NCBI RefSeq assembly: GCF_030936135.1
Contig: NC_082620.1
Span: 3,534,001-3,598,000 of the forward strand
Reading direction: 5' to 3'
DNA length: 64,000 nt
Source of the DNA: Gavia stellata
Lineage: Eukaryota; Chordata; Aves; Gaviiformes; Gaviidae
In this document: positions 1 through 14,055 of the stretch, in pieces
Layout: every line of letters starts with the position of its first letter
Position numbering within the stretch: the stretch's first letter is position 1
The notes under the pieces: model-generated
Told to the model about the DNA's origin: nothing
What the model saw: the letters and a program-made list of their open reading frames with translations, nothing else
Database searches by the model: none
Made by a program: the position numbers and the translations under genes

Positions 1-3000
1 TGTAGGTGCAGAAATGAAGGATCCTGGAGTGAGCTAGCAAGTGAATTAATTTATCAGGTGTTTCACAGAATAGCCACATACACTGTGACCCAGCAGTATC
101 AATAGCAAGTGCCACAGCTCTGTTCTTCACTGAAGGTCAGCAGGCTGAACTTTACAGCAGGGGAAGAGAAGAGGCGCAAGCAGTTACCACAGCATGGGAT
201 GCATTACATGTTCGTGCTCTACCTTACTTTGCAACAACCTGGACTTGTGTTCTTGGTTCAAAGATTCAAAGGACAGTCCTGTTGGCCCATATACATACAC
301 ATCAGGTGCTAACATGACAGCCTTTTATTTCTTCTGCTGCTGCTGTCACTGCAGTGGATTTGCACAGTTGCACATGCTATCCATGAAAGGATGCAGGTAT
401 TACTTTTAACTAGGCCCTGCTCTCTTCCAGCAGTAGAGAGTTCTGCACAGACCCACATCTAAATGTGAGGTAACTTCCTTCAGGTTTGTAGTGCATCCAC
501 CTTCGGTACCTGCAATTTTTGGAAACTAATTCTGGTAGAACTTTTTGGAGGAAAATATGGGATTGGACTGGAGGAGAAACAAGCAGTACCAGACTCTCAC
601 GAGGACATGAACTGAAGATACATTAATCTTCAGTTCTACATTAATTCCTACTAAGTCTTCACACCTATCCAAGACACATCTCAAGTCTTCTAGAGAAACT
701 TCCCCTAGGGGAAGGTAAGGTTGGTGACATGTCAATAATAGCGTAGGAAAAAGGCTAGTGGCCATGCAACCAAACAAGCAGTTCAGAGTTTTGCTTTAGG
801 AACTGTGCTGTGAGTTAGCCCCAAGATAGGAAATCAGTGTAGCTTGTAATTGTAAACACTTCAGAAACAGTCTAACCACAGGATGCGTTTGGGACAAAGC
901 TATCACTGCAAAGCAAGAGCTGGTATCAAAAGCAGCTAATGCAGGTTAGGTTCCAAGCAACTATTCAGCATGGACCATGGGGCAGGGTCCTGAAATCCTG
1001 CCCTCCTCCACCCTGTCAGGCATCAGAGTGCTTTATAAACCTTAATCAACCCCACACAACAGAGCACCTAGGATGCATTCAAGTGCTATCACGCTCATTG
1101 TGCAAAGGAAGAAATATCCCAGTGGGATCAGAGAAGGACCGGGCTAATGTCCTCCACCCAGCTCTAATGACATTTGCCACCTCCTGCAATGCCAGACTTC
1201 ATACTCACGTCCTAATAGCTTCTGACAGTAACCCTGACTGGCAGTGCATAATTCAGCAGCTTGCTTTCCTTTGAACTTTGAAATACAGTAATTATACTAG
1301 CATGCTTCATGCACACTGTAAGGCATGAGCCTCATTTGGAAAGGTGGTCCGGCTGGCGTGGGGTTTTTTTGCAAATTAGATTTGAGGGTTTCCTTCCCCC
1401 TCAGACACTGCACTATCCCTTTCCAGCTTCCCACTAGATGAAATTTTTCACTGAAATCCCAGTCTGTGGGCACGAATGCCAAGAGGAGCTGTCACCACTG
1501 CTTTGTTTCTCTAAGAAATCACATTTGAAGTATAGGGCACACATCCTCTGCTGCTGCAGGGAAGCGTGGAGCTGTGCCAATTTGCATAACAATCTGGCCA
1601 TATCCAGCTTGCTTGATTTACTTTCACTGAAGCTTGGCCCCCAAAGGGCTTTGCTGATTGACATCTGCTTGATAAGTGTGTCCCAGTCATCCTATGCAGC
1701 AACTCTTTACAGACGATAGTACACTGGCACCATGCCCAAAGACAGCGGTTACCAGCAGTACGCTTGTACAGTCCAGAATTTAGCAGAAAGCCTGTTGACA
1801 ACTCTGCCGTGCTGAGAACAGCCTCTCCCCAAGTCTCTCGCATGCGTACCCAGAGGTACAGATCCCATTAGATGGTTGGCACCCAGTTGTCTAATGCTTG
1901 TCTCAATTTTCACACCGAAGAAGGAAGAGTCCAGAGGCATTGCTGAGAGATAAAGGAAGGGGGATCTTTTCTGGTGCTTTTCTCACACCTTTGAGGTGTG
2001 AAACATCTTGAAACAAATGAAGAACATTTCTTGCAGCAGATGTCCCTGTGCTGTCATTCCTTGCTGGAGCTGAACCATTGCCACTCCAGTAACAGCTGCT
2101 ATGGACAAATAACTTTAAAAGGGAATCTTCTGCTAGCTCCAATCCCCAATCCTTTACCAGAGCAAGTAATAGAATGCAGTGGGCTTTGTTCTTTGAATCT
2201 TATTCCTGCCATCATCATAAGTATAAAGAGAAGAGGTCTCAAAATCAGTCTCACAGTGAGGAAAAGGAAAACACCAGAGTGAAACAAAAAGGCAGGAAGT
2301 AACTTTAAGACCACAGGATGGGCTCTTGTGCCTCACTGCTGGCAACCAGAAACAGCTGCTGCCTTTGGTCCTTTTCATTGATTGCTTGCAATATTTCCTG
2401 AGGCCAGCCTTCCCATCATCCCATCTGAACAAAACAAAAGGAATTAGTATGACTGGGGTTCCTAGTTCAAAGAATCCTGAACACATCAGTTCCCCTCTCA
2501 ACAGTACAACGCACCCTTTGTAAACAGAAGGTTATACCATGCCTTGATTTTTTTTTCCTAGCAGCAGATTCTATCCCTGAGTGATATACTTCCACAAAAA
2601 AAGACAAATATAAGGCTTACAATTGTAATCACAGTTTGGGGTCTTTTATGTGGCAAGGAAGGGAGGAAAGAAGGAGGATTTGTAAGACCTTCCCCCTACC
2701 TTCCCATCTCCTGAATGCTCTCTTGGAAAATCAGCAGAATCCTGTATAGAAAGAGAAGTAGAGTTGGGAGAAGGGGAAGTTTTAAGAAAACAGAAGGTAG
2801 TGAGAAGGCAGCTAGGGTCAGGCCTGCTATGCTGGGAATTGGGAAGAAGCAAAAGAAAGATAGAATCAATGTGTAAAGCTGGCCATTCCATTCTCTAGTA
2901 TAAGCATCAAGGAGCTACTGGGGGAGTCAGCAAGGGTCTCAGGGTTGTCCTGTCTTTTCTGTTAAGAGTCACGAGTTCTTCAACACAATATTGTTTTGTA

Positions 3001-4979
3001 TGTTCATCTATTCAAACTGGTATATATGGGTTCCAGTCTCTTACTCCTAGATGCTTAAATACCACCAAAACGTGTGTTAAACCACACATGGCCCATACAG
3101 TGCCTCATGCTTTTATTTCTGCAGTTTTGAAACAGCCTGGAGAAAGGGATGACCTGCTTACTTTTAAACAGTGATCCCAACGTCTAAACCTCATAAACTG
3201 ATACCCTTCCCAGACAGTGGTGGAACTCACTGCCCTCTCATTCCAACTATGAACAAGCTTTTTCCACACACTACATTTGAAAAGCTACAGTGGATGCTGA
3301 AAGGCTGAGTGTATCCCACTGCCGCCGAGAAGTGCTTCAGCACCCTGGACAAGAAGAGCAGCTTCGTTCTTTCATCTTATATCCAAGCACAGCCAAAGCT
3401 CAGGGTGGCCATCCTCTTTCTTCCTGTGTGCACTGTATGATACACACCTGTATGTGTATACACACATAGTAAAGTATGCAGCTGGTATTCTGCCAGCAAA
3501 GCAAAGCAAAAATAATAATAAAAAAATCTCACTGAAAACCACTAAATTCTTCTGCACAGTTTACAGGTACAGGATCATGACACATAGTTGGATTTAATGA
3601 GTCTATAAACCTCGGTAGAAAGGGATTTTAATCTAAACATGAAGTTGGTTGCTTTAAGCATAAAGGTGTTACACAGCTTTTCTAGTAACCACCTCTATCA
3701 CCCATGATAAAATGCAAGACAAACCACCACTTGTGACTGTTTTTGATGCCTCCTTCTTCAGGCAAGAAACTTTACTGCTTTTATTCTCTGCAACAGGAAG
3801 CAACTCGCACCCAAAGCAGCTCTAAAGCTGACAAAGGCTCTAAGCAAGTGTCTGGTATCTGCATCAGTCCAGCTGGCTGCTTTAGTAGGTTTGGCTGCAA
3901 GGAAGTTGCCATTACACCAAATTGTCAAGCTGTGGCTGTAAGCATGGACAGACACACCTCTCCTACCCCTTTTTTTTAGGGGGCAGGAGGTGAGAAAGTA
4001 GACAAAAGACAGATAGTCTGTTTCCTCCTTTACTGTTATGCTGAAGTGGCAGTTGATGTACCTCAGTTTTAGGAAGGAAATGCTTCTCTCATTCCCTCCT
4101 ACATTACTGCATTTATGACTGAAGGCAGTAGCAGAGCTGAAGCAGAGTTCCCCCTGCTCTTTTCTCCTGATGACTCTCTTCTATCTGATTCCTTGCTAGG
4201 AGCACAGCTTTATTAGGACCACCACAGCACTTCTTATTTAGCTCCCAAACACAGATTTTCCACCATCCCCTCCCAACAGATGCTTTTACCTATTTCACGC
4301 TCTCCCTGTCATTACATACACACCAAGTGAGAGACTGAGGGCAGGAGCCAGACGAGCTGCTGGCTAACTTTCTGTTAGAGTGCATCAGAGAGCTACTACA
4401 TGCACCCTGTACAACACAGCTACCTGATCCAGAAACACAGCACAAACCTGGAAAGGCAGTGAGCTTTTGGGTCAGATACTTCTACGGTGCTGTGTATACT
4501 TACATTTTTGGCCTGTAAGCATGTGATTAAAGATCAAAAATTGTCAAAAGTTCTTTTCTGTAAGGTAGACAGCAGGACAAAGCAGGAAAAATAGCCACAA
4601 GCTAAATAAAAGCTAAAGATGAAATTAAGATTTTTCACATCCTGGAGAAGCAACCTGTAAAACAAGAGGTGCAACACTGCACTTCAAATGTCTTTCATTA
4701 ACTTACTGGGAGGAAGGTGGAAAGCAAGAGTTCTCAGGTAAGAAAAGCGGCAGTTGCCTCTAACACAATGTGCGCAGTTCAGCTCCTTATCAAACATTTG
4801 GTAATTCCCTCCTTTTAAACAGCTGTTGTGAGAGAACACAGGACTACGGTGGTAGCAACCTAAAGGATTACACTAATTCCTATCTTTGCCCAGCCTCAGA
4901 GCACCTTCTGCACGAACTGTTAGATCCAGACAGCTCATAAAGGTACTCATCTACCTCTAATCATGTTCTTGGATATTGC
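1..4979. other. Intergenic sequence with no gene recognised
   Basis: No exon-like open frame flanked by splice signals and no RNA gene could be supported here. In many vertebrates this side of CLCN6 carries natriuretic peptide genes. I looked for the conserved Cys-Phe-Gly ... Asp-Arg-Ile ring motif on both strands among the open frames and did not find it, so those genes, if present, should lie beyond the left edge. The sequence is unremarkable, moderately AT-rich and free of recognisable CR1 copies. Confidence 0.5.
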
Positions 4980-7900
4980 CATGTTCTACTAGTTTTATTA
5001 TAATAAAAGGCAAAAATAAGACAACGCTAGAAACATCAAAAGGCCTTGAAAGTGCTGAAGGAGACACACAAACATTTTACTCTCAGACATGTTATGGTTA
5101 CATGAATACTTCCCAAGTGCCATAGTTCAAATAAAAATATATTCATACAAATTTAAAAAAAATACAATTTATATACACTGTGGAATTAGCTTACATCATT
5201 TCATAACAAAAAACAGTGCAAAAAACCAAATGGAAAGGTAAGTTGCTACCATTGGAATGGCTCACAGTAAGTTAACAATTCAAAACGGCATAATTAACAC
5301 TGCACAGGAAACCATGAGGCAGGGGAGAATTCCCCATACTACCCGCTAACTTTTGCCATCAATACTAATCCAGTTCTTGGTTACTATTCCTTTAGTGTTG
5401 CTCCGAGTAAAAGGTTACAGGCACCTATGTTAGAAGTAAGTTTCTTGGTAAATCACTAAGCAACCAGAGCCAGAGTAGAAGCAGTTAGTGTGTTATAAGA
5501 AGGGAATTAAGTGACGAAAGTGTGAGAACAAGACTGATTCAATACAAGCCCCTTTGCACCAGTCCTTAGCAGAAGGGAAATGCTGCATCTCCAAACTTTA
5601 GATGAACTTGTAATTCCCTTTCTGCAGGCTACATAACAGTGATTGCACACTGAGATTTCCCTTTAAAGCAGCTGACAGGGTCACCCACCATCATCATTTA
5701 AAACTTATTTACTGAAGGAGTGAAAGGGGTGTGTTTTTCAGCTGAAACGTTTGAATAAGATAGATGCATAGGCAGAGCAGACAGTGCTGACAGCAGGCTG
5801 AAGGCAAGTGGCCTTCTCATGGGGAAGCGCAGCTGGTGCTCAGGCAAACCTTGACAAGATTTTTCAGCCTGTCTTGTCTGGATTGCCTAACTCCAGGCCT
5901 CAGCAGCGATGACAAGACATCCCGCAGCAAAATATACTGCTGCAGTTTGTGTATAAAAATAAAACAGGACATGATCAGCTCAAGGCAAACAATCTAAGGA
6001 GCCCTATTCATGTGCAGGAAGAGAAAGAACCTTCCACACACTATCACTCAACATGAGCAAGAGGAAAAAGATTTGTCATGGAGAGACACAGGGCATTCTT
6101 GACAGGTGCACTGACAGTATGGGATTGCTAATTCCACATCAGAGTGATCTGAAATCCCATCAGAATAGGATCCCTGTGATTTGCAACTGCTCATGAGCAC
6201 AAATCCTTTGAATGAAAGGTAGGTTAACAGAAGCATATTTCAAACCTACAGTCCAGCTTCAGGGAGCACAGAAGGGTGTTGGAAGTTTCTTGGGATAGCT
6301 CAGCACAAGGCCAGAGCTCAGGGAACACAGGCATTTTAGAAATCATCTGCAGAGACTATCCAGAGAGAACAAACATCCTTACTCTACTTACAGGGAAAGA
6401 ACTTGTAAGTCAAGAGCAGTAGCTGATGCCAACTCATACGCTTTAAGGAACACGCCACACCTGTCCAGCTAAGCAGTCCAGGTTGAAGGCACAAGATGGA
6501 TACTGGCTGTAGGAAAACACCTTCGCTTTGCTCTTGGAAGTTTAAGAGCTTGCATGCCTTATTTGAAATGGAGATAGGATATTCAGAAGCCAGCAAAACT
6601 ATTTTGGTGGAGGAGACGAGCTGTTGCTGCAGGTTCCACAGTAAGAAAGGGAAAAGAACAAATGTATTCCCTGCTCTTTAGATAGGTCACTTCCCAAGCA
6701 GCCCTGGGGAGTGGCCATAGTTAACAAAGGGTCCTGGGACACAAAGAGCTTCCTTCGCAACAACTGCCATTGCACGTACCACAGCCCACCCTTTCCTTTG
6801 TGGAAATGGTATAAATCCATTCTTGAAAACAAAGATCTGTCCCTCCTCTCTTAATAAGGCAGCAGGTGGGAAAAAACAGTAAGTGAAAAAAAAGCCTCCA
6901 GATGTTCATGGAGAGGAATCAAAATTAAAATCGAAGTGCTTACAAACAGTTTCGCTAAAACCAAACTTTCCAGCTGAGCCATGCCATGCACTGTATAACA
7001 AGAACAAATTCTACCCTAAAACTCAGCCTCAGGAACCACTTGTAAGACCAAGTTTTCTCTCATCTGCTGGACAAAGTTCAAGAGCGTCCCATGACTCAGC
7101 TGTCTTTATTGCAAGCACAGACAGAGAATACATCTGCCTACCAACCACCCAGACTGCAAAGACTCCATGAACTTTTATGAGTTCAGTGACTTAAAGAGCC
7201 CTACATCAAGAGCATGGCTGGTGACCTGGGCACAAAACCTCCTCCTAACCCTAACTGGAGTAGGGCTCAGCAGCCCGCAGTTTGCAGAGCAGTGCCCTGG
7301 AACAACCAGCTTCCACAAAGTCAGTCAAAGAGGCTGTTCTAACAGATTTAGTGTTTTGACACACATAAGGAAAGGGCACAACTTCTTCAGGCTTAGTTGG
7401 GAAAATCTTCAGCATAGATGAGTTCCTGAATTCAGAAAATACAGTAACATCCGATTTCCTTCTGCCACAACTCTCATCTAGGTAGCTCCTTATGGCAGAC
7501 AACAGGTTAACTGGAGTGCTCAGAGGCTGTGTAGAAGCTTTTCTGGGATGCATTCCCCATGTTACTTGGACCAGTCTCTTGGCTGAGAGAATGCTCTGTG
7601 CTCTATCAAGCCAATCAGCTCTGCAGCCCCTGGAGGCACAATGCTGGCTTCCCACTGAGGGTTATCTGTATGCAAAACTCAGGAGGGCAGGTGCCTGCTG
7701 GAACAATACAGGTGCTGGCCAGGATGGTACCTGCTAAAGCAGTGAACTGGCTGCAACTGGCTTCTAAGTGCTGATTTTACCCTTACAGATATTCAGCTGT
7801 TGCAGTTGCAAACATTATCCCAGGCATTTTTAGAGCACAGACAGTCCGACTTATCACCCTGCAGCAGATCCTGCCTGTTAGTCACCTCCTGTACGGCAGC

Positions 7901-9014
7901 CTGAAGTTACAGCAGCTCCTCTCATGACACAGAGATAGTTCAACCAAGCCCAGAGACAGAGCATCAGTTCTATTTGCCTCCAGAAAGCAACACTTCACCA
8001 TGCTCTGAAGACGTGGGGTTCCCTGGTCTCTAACCCTAGCTGGAAAGGTGTCCCAGGCTCTCACTGTTGGATCAGTACAAGGACAGAGGGCCTACAAATG
8101 CCAAGAAATGCATAAGTGTCAGGGAAGTGACAAAGCAGAGTGCCAAAAAGCGCCTTAGAAGAGTCTCTTACAGAGAGATAATAGCAACAGCTAACAGGGA
8201 AAGAGAGATCTCCCTTCTCCAAGATGCTCTGCAAGTGTATTAAATATTTATAATCCCAAACAGTAACTGGAATTGAACTGTTTTGAACTCCTGATTTACT
8301 GAGCTGCTCTCAGAAGTCAGCTGCTGTCAAAAACATCACAGCAGGGATGCTTCCCCATGAAAGAAGGAGAGAAATTAGGAACAAATGAAGCCAGAGTGGA
8401 GAAATATGGGCAACTGGGAGCACCCGACAAAACATGTGTATTTCCAAAGAGTTGGGTTTTTTAATACTGCTTTTGAGAAAAGCCATCTTCCAGAGCAGCT
8501 ATTTGATAACTGCAAACTTTAGTATCTCCTTTCAGCCTTGACAGCGATGCCCTTCTCACACAAATAAGGCAACAGTTGCAGGAACAAGTGAGGAAGAGGG
8601 AGACATACAGGAGGACAGGGAAAAGATGCTGCAGTTCTCTGCACAGGACACAGTGGAGCTAGATGGTTCTTTTTCCCAACCCTTAAAAAAACCCAAACCA
8701 AAACAAAATAGCAGAACACACAGTGTCAGGACAACATCTGATGAAAAGAAATAACTGGGGCACAGGAAAAGAAAAAACCTGGATCAAGAGTGGTCAAACC
8801 AAGTGCCTGAGACCAATCAACAACTCTGGGCTCAGACAGCTCCTCTAATTCTCTGGCTAGCAAGATGTTTTCCAGCTCCCCAGGCTTGATATGCATGTGA
8901 GAAGCCAAACGGCAAGTCTTGGGCCTTGTGGGGTCCAAGCAGAATGCGAGCGCGTGTGCAGGCTTGGAAGAGGGAGGTAGCCACACCGACAGTGGGGCAG
9001 GGTGGGCAGGGGCA
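4980..9014 (-). other. CLCN6: CLCN6 3' untranslated region (extent inferred)
   Basis: This stretch follows the CLCN6 stop codon at 9015-9017 on the minus strand and contains no other gene. On the minus strand the part from about 5300 down to 5000 becomes very A/T-rich with long T runs, as is typical near the end of a vertebrate 3' UTR. A canonical AATAAA lies at 4994-4999 and a TATAAA variant at 5168-5173. A nearer AATAAA-type hexamer at about 7113-7118 could give a shorter mRNA. A UTR of roughly 3.8-4 kb is long; where it ends is inference. Confidence 0.45.
4994..4999 (-). terminator. CLCN6: Candidate CLCN6 poly(A) signal AATAAA
   Basis: TTTATT on the plus strand reads AATAAA on the minus strand, downstream of the CLCN6 stop and at the end of a T-rich, UTR-like stretch. 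A weaker TATAAA hexamer lies at 5168-5173. Which one is used cannot be decided from sequence. Confidence 0.4.
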
Positions 9015-12000
9015 TCAAATGGTCTGATAGTGTTGTCTCAGTCTTGCCTGCAGAAATTCGTGGGTCAGGTTGTGCCGAGTGATTATCCCAACAATCTTAA
9101 AGAGGAAGAAAAGAGGAAAAAAGATACAAGTCAGTATCACAGATGTGCCACTAAGAGACGTGCATGGTAGAGCTGTTGTTCTTTCCAACCCCCAGAAAAG
9201 AGGGAACCTGCAAGCAGTTCTTGACCAATGCTGAATTAGAGTGGGTTCAAGTTCAAGTCTCACCAAAACAACATCCCTCCCTCTCCCAGCACTTATCTAC
9301 AGGCAAGACACTGTTTTAACTACACCCAAACAGACAACTTAACTGCTGCTATCGTGGCTGGACACAGCAGTAGTTAGCCCTGCCTCGGAAGGGAAATCCT
9401 GTCCACGGTAGCATACAGATGTAACTAAATCCTTTGGAAAGTGAAAACTGTAATTGGAAATAACAAAGCTGTCTCTTATGGCTTCATTAGAGACATTTCT
9501 GGTATGCCACATGATATGACTGCAGATCACTTGTATCAGATACATTCTAGGAAGCTCTAAAGATCAAAACAGAGAAATGGTAAAGCTAGCTAAGTGGTGA
9601 CTGCACAGTGGCCATCACTAGCTGGCAGGTCACAAAAGGAACCCTCTCCCAGCCTGCTGGGGAAACAGTCAAACCACACATTTCAGCTGATGAAACACCT
9701 CAGTGATTTTACACGTTGAAAGAGTTTAGAACTAGGCTGCTCTCTAGTACTGCAAGAGCATCTTGTACTAAACGTGGAACGAGTCAACACCTCTTGTTTT
9801 CAACCAACAGGCTCTGCAGAGTGGCTATCAGGAACCTCAAGAGGCAGAAAAAGCACCACTGTCTCATAGGGACAGACCAGTTCAGGCTTAAGGGAAACAG
9901 TTTCTCATTATGTTTATAGGAAGTTACTGACACCTACTGACTATTCCTTAGCATTGTAGATGGCAAAGAGACAAGTACAGTGAATCAAGCACAAACCATT
10001 CAAAGACTCCTTTATTTTGCTGCTCCTTTGAGTAGGAACAGAATGCAAGTTCCCCTCCAGCAGAAAAACCTCCTACCCCAACACACAGGAAATTCTGCTC
10101 TTGGCCTTGAATAAAGCTGTCAAAGAGGAAGCCAAGTTAGTGGCCTCTGACGAGCTCAAGGCCTCTCAGCAGCTACAAGACAGTAAGAGCTTCCACATGC
10201 TGCCAACCTGAGACAGGGGAGAGACTGCATGTCTTGCCCTTTGCAGGGAAAGCAGGAAGCAGGCTTCGACACAAAAGATGGTAACAAAGTGACAGTAATC
10301 AACAATGCTTCAGGGCCTTAAGAAGATCACATCTGATCTCTTTAAAGCATTTCTGTTTGATGTTAAGAGAGATCTTAATTCTCCCAAAAGTGGAAAGCAT
10401 TGCAAAAAACACAGTGGCTTCCTTGCTCAGCCAAGGCAAAATGGAGATAAGGACTCACCTCTCCAACTGCATTCACAACTGGTAAATGTCTGAGTCCCAT
10501 TGTCCTAAACAGGTTGAAGACTTGTGACACATGAGTGTTTGGAGAGACAGCAAAGGGTGATGGGTTCATGTATGGGGTGACATCCTAAGAAAGAAAAACA
10601 ATTATATTATTTACAAGAGGCATTTTCACTGTCTCTGAGAATCACTAACAAGCAATTCCTACAACTCCTCCAATGCACTGATCTCTGGACAGGGTATTGG
10701 ACTGCGGGCATCTTCTATTTCTCCACAAATCCAAAATTATTTCAGGAACCTGAATTTGTCACAGTTTGTTCGAACACTGTAACCCATGATCTTAAGAGCC
10801 CAATGCTGCAGAAAGCCTCTGAGCGGGATAAATGCAGGTCCATAAAAATAAGAATGCATATTAAAAAAAGCACTTTGGCCTACACAGCAACCTTCCTGTC
10901 ACAAAGATAATGACAGGCCTGCCACTGACTGAGCTGCCAGCACACAGAGTTCCTAACACGTATCAGCAGTTTGCCGGTCCAATCTCACTCTGGCAGGAGT
11001 CTAATCTAGAAGGAAGTTAAACTAGACAGGCAGCGTCTTATTCTGAAAGTAAAGCACCTGTGTGCGATGTTACCTCATAGCAGGTATCAGGACTGATTTC
11101 CACATGCAGACAAGACTGACTGAACACATCAGAAGTATAGAATGTTGGTCACTGCACCCAAGGGTGGACTTAAATGTGCTCTCAGTGTTTTTTAAAGGCT
11201 TGGGACCTAAAGATGTATCAGGAAACACTATCACACTGCAGTGCATCTCTTACCACTATCATGCGAGGGTTCAGCAACGTGAGGTCCAGGTCATGGATAT
11301 CTGGATAGCGGGGGTAATCCTCTGACATCTCTGCATGGGACAGACGAGGCTGACTTGCACTCTATAAGTAAACAAATGCCACTGAACCGATGTGTCACCA
11401 TCCCAGATAGTACATGAGCTGCAATCAACACACCAAATGATGCCTCCCAATTGCTCACCCAGTTCTCCTTATCCTCCCATGCCCACACATACAACTTCTA
11501 CAGAGGTACCGCTAGCAGCTCATCTCAGAATGCAGCAGTGCAAGCCCAAACCTACAGAGGCATTTAGCTGAGAGAGCAACAGATCTGCTCTCCAACCTCT
11601 GATAGATCTACGCTCAACACTGGAGGGCAGCAACAAATCAGCCTTGTGGAAGACGGGCCTCAAACACAAATGCTCATACAAATGCTCATCCTGATCTCAG
11701 CAATACAGCTGACACTCTCCTGGTAAGACCTTCGCATGCAGCACTAAACACACAGTATACGCTGCTGGTTGCTCTGCCCTCCATTCCCCAGTTCTGACAG
11801 GATTGCACCTTTATGCAACAAATGTGTCTGTTGGTTTATTTTTTAAACAGTAGCTGTCCTCTTTTCCTGGGGGTGCTTAAACTGAAATGAAATTCTTTTT
11901 ATTCTAGAGCTGCAAGGGAGAATTCACATTATCCATCTGCAGCTTTTAAAATACAGATGCATTCCTTAAAGTGTAAGAAAAGGTAAATTCTTTTTGGCAG

Positions 12001-14055
12001 CCTATAAATATTGTTCCCAATCTTCTCAACTGAGAGGGTAGGGATGTCTCTGCTACAATTCCTGATTAGGAAGACTCACTGACTGGCTCTCGGAGTAACA
12101 AACACCCCTGACAAGGAGGGTGACGAGCTGTGAGCGCAAGATCAAGCCATGGAAGGTCAAAGGTCTGAAGCGTTCCTCCATGGTCCACTCTTCACTGGGA
12201 GACTGGTCAGGGTACAGGTTGGGGTAGGGAGTATATCTGTGAACAGATTGAACATATTATAAGTTGCATGAAGTTAAGGAGAGACACATACTCCCGCCTC
12301 CAAAACAACAACAGCTATTTCAGCTCTTTGCAACCTTTTCCTGAACATTTCAGGGACACTTGTTAGAGTCAAGCAAGTCTTTTCTCCACCGAACAAAATA
12401 GCAGAGAGGGGTCAAGAGTCATTACCATGGGCAGAGTATGACAACAGCAGAAGAACAGAGACAGCCTCCTAACCCTCAATTTCAAATCACTTGCTACGAA
12501 AGCAGTTTTCAGTGCCAAATTATTCAGATTCTAATAAAAGCTGAAGCATCTGGCAAAATGTCAGGGTCATGACTCCACCCATAAGAGTCACAATCACTAG
12601 GTTAGAAACTGATTCACTAGACTGGGCTTCTGCTTGGAAGCAATTGCAATACAAGCCTGGTGACTCAGCCCAGTTAGCGGAAAGGTGGTATCAGTATTAT
12701 GGCACCAAGTCATTAGCTCCTCTCTTGGGAGAAATGAACTTTGCAGGTTTTTGCAGACAAGAGGGCATTGATTTCTACAGACAAGATATTTCCCCAGGTA
12801 TTCCACCGTCTCCAAGAAATATTTCTGGATAGGTGGTTGAAGAAAATTTAAGTTAACAGGTTGGACACCATCAAGCCATTAGCCTAGGACTCAGTCACAT
12901 GTGTGAGTCCCAGCACTGGCTGATGAGACGTGACAAGTCACTTCTCCTAAAACATGGATACCAGCACTGTTTCCTCTGACATATGGAATGACAGGGACCG
13001 TATGAAGCATCAGAACACATCTCAACATATGGGAACACCCTGTTTCCATACGTTTGTGCCTACCAGGATCTCACCTTCTCTCTAGCATCTGTTGCAGCAG
13101 ATCCTCCTTTTCTGGTGGCTCCTCTGTTGCTATGTGCTCATCACACATGTTACGCAATTCACTTGAAGGATAGGATTTCATGGACTGACTACGCTTGCGC
13201 TGCTCTCCAGCTCGGGTGAGGATGCTAGATTTCTGGATACAACAAACAATTTTCAGATACCCCCCTAAGCAGATCAACAGTTATCCAAGAACGACTATGA
13301 ACTATTTGATCATAGCTTTATATCACGAGATAAGGTGTTCCTTAGTCAGTGCTGCCGCAGTACTTGTAAGTATAGCTAATAGGACTGTACTCTCCTTGGA
13401 CAGAGAACCTGGAGTTTAGGAACTCAGGCACTCTTTTTTGCTAGAGCATGAGTATGCCACAAGCACGTTCATTATTCATTCTGACCTTAAAATTTAAGTT
13501 TCCCAAGAGACTAAAGCATCTGCCCCACTACCCCTCCTACAAAGGAAAGAAGGATTTAGGCACCTACTAGTGATCTCAATGGCGGGTTCAGTTCTTCAGT
13601 GCCAAATCCAACCTTTTTCCATGTCTATCCTAAACAGGTTACTTCATCCTCTTAACTTCTGCCTCTAGGAATGCAGCCCACTCTTCTGCCTTTACCATGA
13701 CCCAGAGAATGGAATGAAATTGAGTCCTTGAAAATTTTGTATTGCAGTAGGTGCTTATGTCTGACCTGAATTCTGCACTGACAAAAGCCTAAATAACAAA
13801 AGAAAGGGCCTTCTGCCTGCAAAACAAAGCTCTTTACCCTTCAACCTATCAAACAAGCAACTTCTTACCTTGAATTTGATGTTGTTACTTATCAGTTGAT
13901 TTCCCTTCATGAACTCCCTCTCATTGCCCCGGTTCTCAGTCACTACAGGGAAGGCATGATGGACAGTTGTGCGCAGGATGCTAACAAGGGACTGGATCCT
14001 GGTGTGCGGGTAGACATATGTCAAGTTGGGTTCCATGATGTCGCTGGCTCGTAGT
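9015..14055 (-). other. CLCN6: CLCN6 exons encoding the cytosolic CBS-domain tail
   Basis: The last six coding exons (14055-13869, 13232-13075, 12236-12080, 11361-11254, 10584-10459, 9095-9015) encode the cytosolic region. CBS1 begins around [20 protein letters not shown]. It is followed by a linker rich in Ser and charged residues containing [20 protein letters not shown]2 includes [20 protein letters not shown] and closes with GIITRHNL. In the CLC family these domains bind adenine nucleotides and tune transport. The last intron splits CBS2 after VNAVGE. Confidence 0.9.

Noticed and set aside
3844-3924. Cys-Phe-Ser-Arg-Phe-Gly-Cys in a plus-strand frame, recalling a natriuretic peptide ring
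   Set aside because: The spacing and the Asp-Arg-Ile core are wrong and no precursor surrounds it.
7238-7256. CCTAACCCTAAC, a telomere-like motif
   Set aside because: Only about two units are present, which is expected by chance.
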